Notes under the pieces: generated by a model
What the model was told of the DNA's origin: nothing
The model's input: only the letters and a program-made list of their open reading frames with translations
The model's database searches: none
Assembly (NCBI GenBank): GCA_050943215.1
Contig: JBMNOU010000015.1
Span: 1-34,903 of the forward strand
From: JBMNOU01 sp050943215
GTDB lineage: Bacteria; Bacillota; Clostridia; Christensenellales; SZUA-584
DNA: 34,903 nt
Reading direction: 5' to 3'
Shown here: piece by piece, positions 1 through 7,989 of the stretch
How positions within the stretch are numbered: position 1 is the stretch's first letter
How the letters are laid out: the number at the start of each line of letters is the position of its first letter
Position numbers and translations under genes: made by a program

Positions 1-2445
1 AGCAAAATTGTCATCATATTGGTTCCAATCATGCTATTGGCGATTATCGTCATCAATTTAATTTTCAGTACGTTTTTCAGCAGTTACCTTGAAGATCAGG
101 AGAAATCGGAAATCATTACAAATCAGCGTAATGTATATTCTTATATAACCAAAAATATAAAAAAGTATAAGCAAAGCGTTAATGATTGGGGTCATCGGGA
201 TGACACATACGGTTTTGTGAACGGGGATAATTCGGGCTTCATGAATCTTGGTCTCATGAAAGATACTTTTGTTAATTTCAATGCGAGTTTTGCTGTCATA
301 TTAAAAAACGATAATACGGTATATTATCAAAAATTTTATGATTTTAATCGGAAATCTTTTATTGAGTTCAGCGCAAATTTTTTCAACGATTTTGAAAAGG
401 TAATCAGCGATGCAAAACTTAAAAAAGGTGTTTCAAATATTTATGAACTAGGAAATAAGTTTTATTTTGTGGCATCGGCAGATATAACGGATTCTTTGCT
501 GCAAAAAAGCCCGGTTGGCAAGCTGATTATTGGCAGGCTGATCGATTATGGTATTTATCAGGATATCAAAGGGATTACTGATAGCGATCTAGTATCAATA
601 GATACTTTGTCTGTAGATGCCGGTGGACAAGCTATCGGGCAGACAGATGGTTTTCTACCTTTGCCGCTAGTCATAGGGAAAGATTCAATCGAATTTAGGT
701 GTGCGGTCCCTGATATGATAAATAAAGATTCTATGACGGTATTGAGTTTTGTAAAACCAAGAACGTTATATATTTCGGGCATGGTGCAATTTCAAAAGTT
801 CGTGTTTGTTAATATCATTGAAATGCTTATCATTACTTTAATACTATTCTCCGTATTAGGTGTCTATATATCAAGACCGCTGGTGGAATTGATCGAAGAT
901 GTTAAGGAGATTGATCTAAAACAAAATATAATTAAGAAAATCGATGTGAAAGGCAAGGATGAATTCTCATTTCTACGCATGATAATCAACGATATGCTTG
1001 AGGAGATCGAAAAAGAACAGAACAACGTGAAAGACAATGAAGAAAAACTATATGCTACTTTATTATCTGTGGGAGACGGTGTCATCGTTACCGGTGTAGA
1101 CAACCGGATCCAGTTTATTAATCAGGTTGCGCAAAAACTGACCGGATGGACACAAAAAGAGGCAATAGGAAAACCATTTGAGGATGTGTTTAATATTATC
1201 CATGAATTCTCAAGGGAAAAAGTGGAATCTCCTGTCAAAAAAGCGTTTGAGACGCAAACTATTGTTGAACTGTCGAGTCACACGATGCTGATATCAAAGG
1301 ACGGGACTGTAAGATCTATTGAGGATACGGCGGCTCCCATAAAAGATAAGAAAGAAAAGGTTGTCGGCTGCGTTATCGTATTCAGAGACTTTAGCGAAAA
1401 GAAAGAGAAACAAAAAAGGATTGAGTATTTGAGTTTTCACGATCAGCTAACCGGCCTGTATAACCGCAGGTTTTTTGAAGACGAACTCAGGCGCATTGAT
1501 ACAAAAGAAAACCTGCCTATATCTTTGGTATACGCTGACGTAAACGGCTTGAAAACCATCAACGATGCGTTCGGCCATCAGGTAGGCGATCAATTGATCC
1601 AGAAGGTCGCTGACGTTTTTCAAGCGGAATGCGATATGCATCACATTATTTCAAGGACCGGAGGAGACGAGTTTATATTAATTCTGCCCAAAACAGACCG
1701 CTTTTCCACAGAAAAGCTTGTTAATCGGATCAATGACAAAATTGAACAGAAAAATATTATGGGTATCAAAATATCACTTTCTTTCGGCTGGGATACAAAG
1801 CATTCAAAGGATCAGCCGGCATGGGATGTACTAAAAACCGCCGAAGATATCATGTACCAAAGGAAAATTCTGTCGAGCTCTAGCATGAGAAGTGCTGTGA
1901 TCAACTCAATACTCAATACGCTTTATATCAAGTGGCCAATAGAGGATGCCCATTCCAAAAGGGTCAGCCTGATGTGTGATGAGATCGGCAAGGCATATAA
2001 TTTAAGCGAAGATGAGTTAAAAGAACTGAGAATAGCAGGCGAACTGCATGATATAGGAAAGATTGTGATAGATAAAGCAATACTTAATAAGGAAACAAAG
2101 CTGTCAGAATCCGAATGGGCCCAGATCAGAAGCCATCCGGAAACAGGCTATAGGATATTGGGCACTTCAAGCGAATTCTACAATATTGCCGAATATGTTC
2201 TTGCGCATCATGAAAGATGGGATGGTAAGGGATATCCTAATGGCACTGCGGGAGAAACCATACCTTGGAAAGCGCGGGTTATTGCTGTCGCCGATGCTTA
2301 CGATGCAATGACCTGCAAAAGGCCGTATCGTAAGGCTTTAAGCGAACAGCAAGCGATTGCGGAAATAAAGAAAAGCGCAGGCGTGCAGCTTGATCCCGAA
2401 ATTGCAAAAGTCTTTATAGAAAAGGTCTTAGGAGGTATATGGTAA
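1..2445 (+). CDS. Membrane c-di-GMP sensor: CHASE4-like/HAMP/PAS/GGDEF/HD-GYP protein (5' partial)
   Basis: The reading frame is open to the first base of the window, so the true start lies upstream; the first in-window start (TTG at 19) would begin inside the N-terminal membrane segment. Counting from that TTG: a transmembrane helix at 1-22, an extracytoplasmic CHASE4-like sensor to about 255, a second helix at about 260-285, HAMP to about 340, PAS at about 346-457, GGDEF at about 474-625 and HD-GYP at about 640-800. The GGDEF motif is intact near residue 548. The inhibitory RxxD site upstream of it is not conserved (the aligned residues read like DMHH), so allosteric product inhibition may be absent. 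The HD-GYP domain keeps HDIGK (about 676), HH and GKGYP (about 735). By family knowledge it could both make and degrade c-di-GMP; which activity dominates cannot be read from sequence. Confidence 0.9.
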   Translation, partial: SKIVIILVPIMLLAIIVINLIFSTFFSSYLEDQEKSEIITNQRNVYSYITKNIKKYKQSVNDWGHRDDTYGFVNGDNSGFMNLGLMKDTFVNFNASFAVILKNDNTVYYQKFYDFNRKSFIEFSANFFNDFEKVISDAKLKKGVSNIYELGNKFYFVASADITDSLLQKSPVGKLIIGRLIDYGIYQDIKGITDSDLVSIDTLSVDAGGQAIGQTDGFLPLPLVIGKDSIEFRCAVPDMINKDSMTVLSFVKPRTLYISGMVQFQKFVFVNIIEMLIITLILFSVLGVYISRPLVELIEDVKEIDLKQNIIKKIDVKGKDEFSFLRMIINDMLEEIEKEQNNVKDNEEKLYATLLSVGDGVIVTGVDNRIQFINQVAQKLTGWTQKEAIGKPFEDVFNIIHEFSREKVESPVKKAFETQTIVELSSHTMLISKDGTVRSIEDTAAPIKDKKEKVVGCVIVFRDFSEKKEKQKRIEYLSFHDQLTGLYNRRFFEDELRRIDTKENLPISLVYADVNGLKTINDAFGHQVGDQLIQKVADVFQAECDMHHIISRTGGDEFILILPKTDRFSTEKLVNRINDKIEQKNIMGIKISLSFGWDTKHSKDQPAWDVLKTAEDIMYQRKILSSSSMRSAVINSILNTLYIKWPIEDAHSKRVSLMCDEIGKAYNLSEDELKELRIAGELHDIGKIVIDKAILNKETKLSESEWAQIRSHPETGYRILGTSSEFYNIAEYVLAHHERWDGKGYPNGTAGETIPWKARVIAVADAYDAMTCKRPYRKALSEQQAIAEIKKSAGVQLDPEIAKVFIEKVLGGIW

Positions 2446-2483
2446 AGTAATTTTCCACACATATGTTAAAAATTAAAAAACCA

Positions 2484-2512
2484 TTGATTTTGACGCTGCA
2501 GGCTGATATAAT
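2484..2512 (+). promoter_or_regulatory. Sigma-A-type promoter of the folT leader
   Basis: A -35 box TTGATT (2484-2489) and a perfect -10 box TATAAT (2507-2512) are separated by 17 bases, with an extended-10 TG at 2504-2505. The predicted start near 2519 lies just before the riboswitch. Confidence 0.75.
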
Positions 2513-2528
2513 GAATTGTCTTGATATA

Positions 2529-2620
2529 GCAGAGTAGGTTTTGTGCGTTAAGTGCTCCGGGATGGGATGTCGCCCGGGGACGAAAGGCTTTTGCCTGCGG
2601 TACAAATCCGCGTCCGCTGC
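2529..2620 (+). ncRNA. Tetrahydrofolate (THF) riboswitch, folT type
   Basis: The block carries the THF-I conserved pieces in order: a GAGTAG-like P1 flank, GCGTTAAGTG (2546-2555), GGGATGTCG (2564-2572), ACGAAAGG (2580-2587), GCGGTAC and ATCCGCGTC (2606-2614). P1 can close by GCAG 2529-2532 pairing with CTGC 2617-2620. Its position, right after a promoter and before a FolT-type transporter gene, fits the known genomic context of the class. It should bind reduced folates and repress transporter synthesis when folate is plentiful. Confidence 0.9.
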
Positions 2621-2621
2621 C

Positions 2622-2678
2622 AGAGAATACCTTTTTCTCTTATTAGCGCATCTTTGCCTATATTCAAGGGAAGGAGGT
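2622..2678 (+). promoter_or_regulatory. Expression platform of the THF riboswitch (SD sequestration)
   Basis: Bases 2629-2641 can pair without a break with 2666-2678, giving 13 pairs of which 3 are G-U. This buries the AAGGAGG Shine-Dalgarno (2671-2677). A competing hairpin, AGAGAA 2622-2627 with TTCTCT 2635-2640, would release it and begins two bases after P1 of the aptamer. The pairings are read directly; the inference is translational control, with the ligand favouring the sequestered form. Confidence 0.65.
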
Positions 2679-2687
2679 TTTTTTATT

Positions 2688-3236
2688 ATGAAAAATATAT
2701 TTCACCTTAGAACGCTGATCATTATGGCGTTGCTGGCTGCGCTTGGAGCTGTGTTCAGCGCGTTTATGTCGATTGAGCTCGCGCCCGTGGGTGTCAAAAT
2801 TGTGGAGGTATCACTTACGCCCATTCCTGTTATGCTGTCAGGCATACTCTTTGGGCCACTTGCAGGCGGCATCGTTGGGTTCGTGGCGGATACGGCCGGT
2901 TTCTTTATGGGGGTGCAGCATGGTGCATACAACCCCGTTTTTTCGGTGACAATGGCACTGTTCGGCGTGATAGCGGGCCTATTTTATTTAAAGTCTAAGA
3001 AGAATAGCATCTGGAAAGTGACGGGTATTGCGGTAACCGCTCAGGTTGTATGCTCGATTATGCTCAATACGCTTTTGGTATGGCTGTTTTATGGCGTGCC
3101 GCTTGATATGCTGCTTCCGACCCGGGTGGTAGGTGCTTTGATTGAGCTACCGTTCTATTCGTGGCTTTTGATGGTGCTTGCTGAAAGTTTAAAACCAATT
3201 GTCAGCAAACATTTTAATACGGCACATGTTGCGTAA
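2688..3236 (+). CDS. folT: ECF transporter S component, folate type (FolT)
   Basis: This 182-residue protein is almost entirely hydrophobic, with about six membrane segments, and matches the ECF S-component family. The substrate-binding subunit sits in the membrane and works with a shared energizing module (EcfA, EcfA', EcfT) that is not encoded in this window. The frame extends upstream through the riboswitch, but the ATG at 2688 is the real start: AAGGAGG (2671-2677) lies 10 bases before it and the upstream codons overlap the aptamer. The folate assignment rests on the THF riboswitch in the leader plus overall family resemblance; without the riboswitch only 'vitamin S component' would be justified. 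The gene is monocistronic and ends at a strong hairpin. Confidence 0.88.
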   Translation: MKNIFHLRTLIIMALLAALGAVFSAFMSIELAPVGVKIVEVSLTPIPVMLSGILFGPLAGGIVGFVADTAGFFMGVQHGAYNPVFSVTMALFGVIAGLFYLKSKKNSIWKVTGIAVTAQVVCSIMLNTLLVWLFYGVPLDMLLPTRVVGALIELPFYSWLLMVLAESLKPIVSKHFNTAHVA

Positions 3237-3244
3237 TAATTGCA

Positions 3245-3282
3245 TTTAAAAACCGGCGGTAGTTTTACTGCCGGTTTTTAAA
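3245..3282. terminator. Bidirectional intrinsic terminator
   Basis: TTTAAAAACCGGC (3245-3257) pairs with GCCGGTTTTTAAA (3270-3282); the stem continues inward to a gttt loop with one G-U pair. It has a T-run on both strands and separates convergent folT and yaaL, so it can serve both. It overlaps the last codons of yaaL. Confidence 0.9.
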
Positions 3283-3472
3283 TGTCTTCACTGTGCGATT
3301 CTCTTACCTTTTTCAGCATATATGTATATTTCTTTTTCGCGGCTTCCATATCGTATATCGCGAAATCAATAAGGTCCGGATCCGACACGTTGTCAAAGTA
3401 GTTCTCGGCCGCCTGCCAGTCGGCGTAGGCTTTCCTGACCTCTGTTACGTAAGCGTTTGATTCCAATGCCAT
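3278..3472 (-). CDS. yaaL: DUF2508 (YaaL) family small protein
   Basis: A 64-residue, charged, probably helical protein of unknown function. The YaaL/DUF2508 call rests on its length, composition and position directly after recR, the usual Firmicutes order. The frame could start 14 codons earlier at 3514, but the ATG at 3472 is preceded by an AGGAGG Shine-Dalgarno at good spacing, so that start was chosen. It is the last gene of the dnaX-ybaB-recR-yaaL operon, 72 bases after the recR stop, and its end overlaps the bidirectional terminator. Confidence 0.8.
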   Translation of the reverse strand: MALESNAYVTEVRKAYADWQAAENYFDNVSDPDLIDFAIYDMEAAKKKYTYMLKKVRESHSEDI

Positions 3473-3544
3473 AACAAACCTCCTAAATTGGTTGTTATAT
3501 CTATTGTTACCCAAAAACAGGCAACAATATACACAGAACCAGAG

Positions 3545-4150
3545 TCAGTAGTCTGTCCGGCCTTCGATTGCGCGCAGTAGTGTCACTTCGTCCGTATATT
3601 CAATATCACCACCGATCGGTACACCGTGTGCGATACGCGTCACGCGCTCGACAAGCGGACGGATCGTTTTGGCGATATACGCGGCCGTTGCCGTGCCCTG
3701 CACATCCGGGTTGGTTGCAAGTATGACCTCTTTGATATCGCCTTTGGCCAAACGGTTAATTAGTCCCGCGATGTTGATATCATCAGGGCCGATGCCGTCC
3801 ATCGGTGATATCACACCATGCAGCACATGATACAATCCCTTGTATTCTCTTGTTTTTTCTATTGCCAGCACGTCTTTGATATCCGATACGACGCAGACGC
3901 ACGCACGGTCGCGCACGCTGTCGGCGCATATCGAACAAGCGCTGTCGCCCTTTTGCATTAGATTGCCGCAGACGGGGCAGTACACCGCCTTTTTTTTCGC
4001 GTAAAAAAGGTCTTTTGCAAACTCCTCAACCTCTTCGTCGCTTAAATTGATGATATAAAATGCCAGCCTTTGTGCAGATTTGTACCCGATTCCCGGCAGC
4101 TTTGAAAACTGGTTGATTAGACGCATGACCGGCTCGATAATCTGGCTCAC
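3545..4150 (-). CDS. recR: Recombination mediator protein RecR
   Basis: A 201-residue RecR, full length for the family. It acts with RecF and RecO to load RecA on gapped DNA. Visible parts: a helix-hairpin-helix around residues 8-30 (LPGIGYKSAQRLAF), a four-cysteine zinc finger (C58, C61, C72, C75), a Toprim domain from about 80 beginning VCVVSDIKDVLAIE, and a C-terminal segment with the GVPIGGDIEY signature. The start codon is GTG at 4150, two bases after the ybaB stop; a GGAGG lies 12 bases upstream inside the end of ybaB, so translation is probably coupled. The first ATG, eight codons in, would clip the N-terminus relative to known RecR proteins. Confidence 0.96.
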   Translation of the reverse strand: MSQIIEPVMRLINQFSKLPGIGYKSAQRLAFYIINLSDEEVEEFAKDLFYAKKKAVYCPVCGNLMQKGDSACSICADSVRDRACVCVVSDIKDVLAIEKTREYKGLYHVLHGVISPMDGIGPDDINIAGLINRLAKGDIKEVILATNPDVQGTATAAYIAKTIRPLVERVTRIAHGVPIGGDIEYTDEVTLLRAIEGRTDY

Positions 4151-4152
4151 TC

Positions 4153-4497
4153 TTAAAACATGCCTCCAAGATCTATTCCGCCTGTAATGCCGCTCATTTT
4201 TTGTTGCATCATTTCGTCCGCTTTTAACAGCGCTTCATTGACTGCGGCCATCACCAGGTCTTCTAGCATCTCGATATCATCTGGATCTACCACTTCGGGT
4301 GATATCTTAATGCCAAGAATTTTTTTAGCACCATTGGCCCGGACAGTCACGACACCGCCGCCCGCCGCCGCTTCGACTTCGGCTTGCTCAACCTCGGCCT
4401 GCGCCGCCGCCATATCTGCCTGCATTTTTTGTGCGCGCGCCAACATGGAACCCATGTTCATGCCTCCTCCGCCGCCGAAAGATTTTCTTTTCGCCAT
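4153..4497 (-). CDS. ybaB: YbaB/EbfC family nucleoid-associated protein (YaaK)
   Basis: A 114-residue member of the YbaB/EbfC family, small dimeric DNA-binding proteins almost always encoded between dnaX and recR. It shows the glycine/methionine-rich N-terminus, a long alpha-helix rich in Ala, Gln and Glu (about residues 18-45), the GGGVVTVRANG strand region and the IKISPEVVDPDDIEMLEDLV segment typical of the family. Its Shine-Dalgarno (AGGAGG) overlaps the dnaX stop codon, which signals translational coupling. The precise cellular role is not settled for the family; binding to DNA or association with recombination proteins is the usual proposal. Confidence 0.93.
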   Translation of the reverse strand: MAKRKSFGGGGGMNMGSMLARAQKMQADMAAAQAEVEQAEVEAAAGGGVVTVRANGAKKILGIKISPEVVDPDDIEMLEDLVMAAVNEALLKADEMMQQKMSGITGGIDLGGMF

Positions 4498-4511
4498 AAT
4501 ACACTATCCTC

Positions 4512-6074
4512 CTAGATTTCTTCTATATCCATCCCAAATATACTCAAGGCATCCACGTCAGCCATAGTTTCAGTCTCTTTATTATCAACAATGATGCTGA
4601 TGGAAAGCGGCGATGCTGTAATCTCTTCTAGGTTTGCCAGTATCGCTTTTTGCGCAGCCGGTTGTTTTAGATAATCTGCCGCAATGCTATGATCACTGTC
4701 AAATTTTATCTTGAGTATGCCGCCGCTTATTTTGACTTCTTTGGCTGTGTGGGCATGAGAATAAATAAAATATGCATCTTTTTTAAGCATATTTAAAAGC
4801 TTTCTCCAAACATTGGTTGCATCTGTGTTTTTTAATGTCTTTTGGCCAGCATGTTTGGCGGAGTTGCTCTGTTCCGGCGGTATAAGCTCTTGTTTTGGCA
4901 TCGCAGGCGATAAAGGCTGCCTTATTTCTGCCGGCGTTGCAGGCCGGTTTTCTAGCGCGGCTACGCGCGCTTCAAGCTTTTCTATACGGTGCGTATCCGT
5001 AGCGGTTTCATCGTCTTCCGGACACATTAGTGCCATTATTGCCGTCTCGAGCACGATGTCTGCCCTAAGGTTAAGACGCATCTCGTATTCCTTTTGTATC
5101 AGAAGCCCGAGCGCCCTGATGCAGGCGTTTTTGCCGTACCGCTTGGCCAGAGGCTTTAATCTCTCGTCTGTGTCTTTAAGATCCGAACCCGCGCAGATCC
5201 ACATCATACGGCGGAAGATATCTGCGATTTCTTTAATCAGCGTCCGAGTATCGGCGCCCGCGTCTAGTATGGCCCGAAGCTGCTCGAGTGCGCCTTTCTC
5301 GTTGTAAGAAGCGATGTGCTCTGCCAATGTATAGACCATCTGCACATCGCCGCCGCCTAAAGCCGCCGTCACATTGGCAGATGTGATATTGCCGAATGCC
5401 GTGCACTGGTCCAATATAGAAAGCGCATCCCGCATGCCGCCTTCCGCAGCTCGTGCAATGATTTTAAGTGCATTGTCATCAAAAACATACCCTTCGGCCC
5501 GCGATACTTCGGCCAGACGCGAAGTGATAACGGAGATAGGAATTCGTTTAAAATCGAACCGCTGACACCGTGACCGTATCGTCGCGGGCAGTTTGTGCGG
5601 CTCGGTGGTCGCGAGGATGAATATGACGTGAGATGGCGGTTCTTCCAGAGTTTTTAGCAGCGCATTAAACGCTCCTGTGGAGAGCATATGCACCTCGTCT
5701 ATGATATAGACCTTAAAACGGCACAGTGCGGGCAGAAGACTGACCCTGTCGCGAAGATCGCGTACGCTGTCTACGCCGTTGTTGGATGCCGCGTCGATTT
5801 CAACGATATCCACCCCGCCTGAAGCATCAATCTCTTTGCAGGTGTTGCATTTTCCGCAGGGTTCCGCGTTGTCTTTGTTCATGCAGTTGACCGCCCGCGC
5901 GAATATCTTTGCCATGCTCGTTTTGCCCGTTCCTCTTGGACCCGCAAACAAATACGCGTGCGCTATCCTGCCGCTTGTTATTTGGCCGGTAAGTACTTTT
6001 ACAATATGATCCTGCCCCACGACCTCGTCGAACCGTTCTGGACGCCAGGCCCGGTACAATGCCTTATGTGACAT
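4512..6074 (-). CDS. dnaX: DNA polymerase III subunits gamma and tau
   Basis: A 520-residue clamp-loader ATPase. It has Walker A GPRGTGKTS (45-53), four zinc-binding cysteines (C64, C73, C76, C79), the Walker B region with IIDEVHMLS (about 127-135), the sensor-1 LATTEPHKLP region, the SRC arginine-finger motif (TIRSRCQRF) and domain III to about residue 365. A linker and a C-terminal domain of about 100 residues follow, corresponding to tau. No slippery A-run for programmed frameshifting stands out, so a separate gamma product is not predicted. ATG at 6074 follows AGGAGG by seven bases. It is the first gene of its operon, and a good promoter lies upstream. No SRP RNA gene, often found beside dnaX in Firmicutes, lies in the 167-base gap upstream. 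Confidence 0.97.
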   Translation of the reverse strand: MSHKALYRAWRPERFDEVVGQDHIVKVLTGQITSGRIAHAYLFAGPRGTGKTSMAKIFARAVNCMNKDNAEPCGKCNTCKEIDASGGVDIVEIDAASNNGVDSVRDLRDRVSLLPALCRFKVYIIDEVHMLSTGAFNALLKTLEEPPSHVIFILATTEPHKLPATIRSRCQRFDFKRIPISVITSRLAEVSRAEGYVFDDNALKIIARAAEGGMRDALSILDQCTAFGNITSANVTAALGGGDVQMVYTLAEHIASYNEKGALEQLRAILDAGADTRTLIKEIADIFRRMMWICAGSDLKDTDERLKPLAKRYGKNACIRALGLLIQKEYEMRLNLRADIVLETAIMALMCPEDDETATDTHRIEKLEARVAALENRPATPAEIRQPLSPAMPKQELIPPEQSNSAKHAGQKTLKNTDATNVWRKLLNMLKKDAYFIYSHAHTAKEVKISGGILKIKFDSDHSIAADYLKQPAAQKAILANLEEITASPLSISIIVDNKETETMADVDALSIFGMDIEEI

Positions 6075-6108
6075 TTATTTGCCTCCTGCAGCGTATTTAT
6101 GCGGATAT

Positions 6109-6138
6109 AATATATCATTTTCGCATGTGTTTTGTCTA
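6109..6138 (-). promoter_or_regulatory. Promoter of the dnaX-ybaB-recR-yaaL operon
   Basis: On the minus strand TAGACA (6138-6133) and TATATT (6114-6109) are separated by 18 bases, each with five of six consensus matches. It lies 35 bases before the dnaX start. Confidence 0.6.
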
Positions 6139-6159
6139 GATTCCGATCCGATACAAAAG

Positions 6160-6179
6160 TTTTGCCAAGCAGGGCAAAA
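6160..6179. repeat. Perfect 7-bp inverted repeat in a divergent intergenic region
   Basis: TTTTGCC (6160-6166) and GGCAAAA (6173-6179) flank a 6-base spacer, between the dnaX promoter and the lipoprotein gene. No T-run follows on either strand, so it is not an intrinsic terminator. It could be an operator; nothing identifies a binding protein. Confidence 0.4.
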
Positions 6180-6241
6180 TATAAACGGAACTATTTTAAT
6201 TGTTTATCCGTCAAATATATTAAGGATTAAAGGAGGCTGAT

Positions 6242-6613
6242 ATGAAAAGAATACGGGTTATTTTATTTGTTATGGCTGCTGCCGTTATTTTTGCTGCCGG
6301 CTGCGCCAATGTCAATTTGGATGGGGGCAATGCTCCGGCGGAGGTGATCGGTATTAGGGGGAGCGTTATGAACATCACGAGTGGCGAAGGGGCAGTCACC
6401 ATACTGGTCGAGGGAAACGTTGAAGAGGATACACAGTTTGATAAAGCGAGCGTCACGGTCAGCCGGCACACTGCAGTTACAAAGGAGGGCGACGTGCTCA
6501 GTTATAACGATATTAGAATAGGAGATGTCGTTGAGGTTATATTCGATGGCCCCGTGGCCGAGTCATATCCTGTGCAGGGCGCCGCGAAGAGCGTGAAAAT
6601 ACTGGACGAGTAG
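6242..6613 (+). CDS. DUF3221 (YobA-like) lipoprotein
   Basis: A 123-residue protein with a classical lipoprotein signal: positively charged MKRIR, a hydrophobic core and a lipobox FAAGC with the modified cysteine at residue 21. The mature part, about 100 residues, is a small beta-rich domain ending in a GDVVEVIFDGPVAESYP segment, which resembles the DUF3221/YobA family. It should be anchored on the outer face of the membrane; its function is unknown. AAAGGAGG six bases upstream of the ATG at 6242 fixes the start. It appears monocistronic, divergent from dnaX and closed by a terminator at 6654-6698. Confidence 0.8.
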   Translation: MKRIRVILFVMAAAVIFAAGCANVNLDGGNAPAEVIGIRGSVMNITSGEGAVTILVEGNVEEDTQFDKASVTVSRHTAVTKEGDVLSYNDIRIGDVVEVIFDGPVAESYPVQGAAKSVKILDE

Positions 6614-6653
6614 CCTCTCTGTCAATAGACGAAATAAAGAATAAAAGCTAAAT

Positions 6654-6698
6654 AAAAAGGGCTTTTGAATCGTGTTTTGCATGGCTGAGCTCTTTTTT
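6654..6698 (+). terminator. Intrinsic terminator after the DUF3221 lipoprotein gene
   Basis: AAAAAGGGCT (6654-6663) pairs with AGCTCTTTTT (6688-6697), one G-U pair, 24-base loop, ending in six T. It lies 40 bases after the stop codon. Confidence 0.6.
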
Positions 6699-6735
6699 AT
6701 GCTTTGAAAAAAGGCTAAAATATAAACATAGGGGG

Positions 6736-6764
6736 TTATGAAAAATTAATATTTATGTTATAAT
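6736..6764 (+). promoter_or_regulatory. Extended -10 promoter of rodA
   Basis: A perfect TATAAT (6759-6764) with an extended TG at 6756-6757. The -35 at the right distance (TTATGA, 6736-6741) is weak, as expected for an extended -10 promoter. Confidence 0.65.
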
Positions 6765-6805
6765 TTAATAACACAATTGAAATATACTTGTTGAGGGTAA
6801 ACGCT

Positions 6806-7987
6806 TTGAAACTGAGATTTATCGATAAAAGGATGTTTAGATATATTGACTGGCCGCTTTTCGGCAACATCATGGTTTTGATATTGCTGAGTTTTGTGGC
6901 AATCGCAAGTGCCGTTTCCAATCCGGTGACGGGCGGGACGGGGTCGCTAGCTGAGATCATTGCGCAGCTTAACCTATCATTTGTATTCCAGCAGCTTGCC
7001 TGGTTTGGCGTGGGTCTGCTGGCGATGTTCATAGTACTTTTGCCCGACTACCATGTAATCGGCGAATATTATAAATGGCTATACGCAATACTGATCTTCC
7101 TTCTGGTCGCCGTTTTTCTGTTCGGGGCCGAGGTGAACGGGACCAAAGGCTGGTTTCGAATCGGCACATCGGGTTTCCAGCCGAGCGAGCTTGGTAAGAT
7201 CGCGCTGATTATTATGATGGCAAAAATGATCTCCGAGCGGACAAAAGGCAAAAATGGCGGCATCAAAAAGATCAGGGATATCGCGCCGATTGTAGGCATA
7301 TTTTTGGTACCCTTTGCGCTGATACTGATACAGCCCGACTGGGGTACTGCAATGGTTTACGCATTTACGTTTTTTGTGATGCTTTTTGTCGCGCGGACAA
7401 GTATAAAGATCATCCTTGGGATGCTCGCCTGCGTGGGCGTTGCGGTACCTGCCGCATGGCTGGTGATGGCAGATTGGCAGAAAGGAAGGATATACTCGTT
7501 TTTGCAGATCCCCGGGGAAGGGATGACGCCGGAAAAGATTAAAGCCATGCAGTACCAGTCCGATCAAGCGAAGATGGCTGCGGGGTCGGGGCAAATGACA
7601 GGCAAAGGTCTTTTCTCTGTGGGCGGTGAAAGCCAATTAAGCAAAATACCCGAAAAACACACGGATTTTATCTTTGCGTCTACGACTGAGGCGATTGGGT
7701 TTATAGGTGCCATGCTAATTATCGTGCTGTATATCGTACTGATTTCACGCACATTTTATCTTGCTACCAAGGCAAAGGACGAATTCGGAACACTGATCAT
7801 CGTTGGCGTTTTGGCGATGACATTGTTCCATATATTCGAAAACATAGGAATGAATATTGGCGTTATGCCTATCACAGGAATACCGCTTCCGTTCTTCAGT
7901 TACGGCGGGTCGAATCTGCTGACAAATATGATCGCTTTCGGTCTTGTTATAAACGTCAGCATGCGACGACAAAAGTGGAGTATATAG
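6806..7987 (+). CDS. rodA: Peptidoglycan glycosyltransferase RodA (SEDS family)
   Basis: A 393-residue polytopic membrane protein of the SEDS family, which polymerises lipid II during lateral wall growth together with a class B PBP. The N-terminal RYIDWPL segment, the FQPSELGKIALI loop with its conserved PSE, the KHTDFIFASTTEAIGFIG region and the C-terminal GIPLPFFSYGGSNLL motif are all present and point to RodA rather than FtsW. About ten membrane helices are visible. The start is a TTG at 6806 with GAGGG eight bases upstream; the frame has another TTG at 6788 without a usable ribosome site. The likely partner PBP2 is encoded 12 kb away at 18876, whereas in many relatives the two are adjacent. 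The next gene starts two bases after the stop. Confidence 0.93.
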   Translation: MKLRFIDKRMFRYIDWPLFGNIMVLILLSFVAIASAVSNPVTGGTGSLAEIIAQLNLSFVFQQLAWFGVGLLAMFIVLLPDYHVIGEYYKWLYAILIFLLVAVFLFGAEVNGTKGWFRIGTSGFQPSELGKIALIIMMAKMISERTKGKNGGIKKIRDIAPIVGIFLVPFALILIQPDWGTAMVYAFTFFVMLFVARTSIKIILGMLACVGVAVPAAWLVMADWQKGRIYSFLQIPGEGMTPEKIKAMQYQSDQAKMAAGSGQMTGKGLFSVGGESQLSKIPEKHTDFIFASTTEAIGFIGAMLIIVLYIVLISRTFYLATKAKDEFGTLIIVGVLAMTLFHIFENIGMNIGVMPITGIPLPFFSYGGSNLLTNMIAFGLVINVSMRRQKWSI

Positions 7988-7989
7988 TT

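Noticed and set aside
2541..2687. An N-terminal extension of FolT through the leader
   Set aside because: It overlaps the THF aptamer, and the strong ribosome site lies directly before the ATG at 2688.
6075..6241. A possible SRP RNA gene upstream of dnaX, a common location in Firmicutes
   Set aside because: The conserved GGAAG-containing SRP core is absent and the gap is fully used by promoter and ribosome-site sequences.
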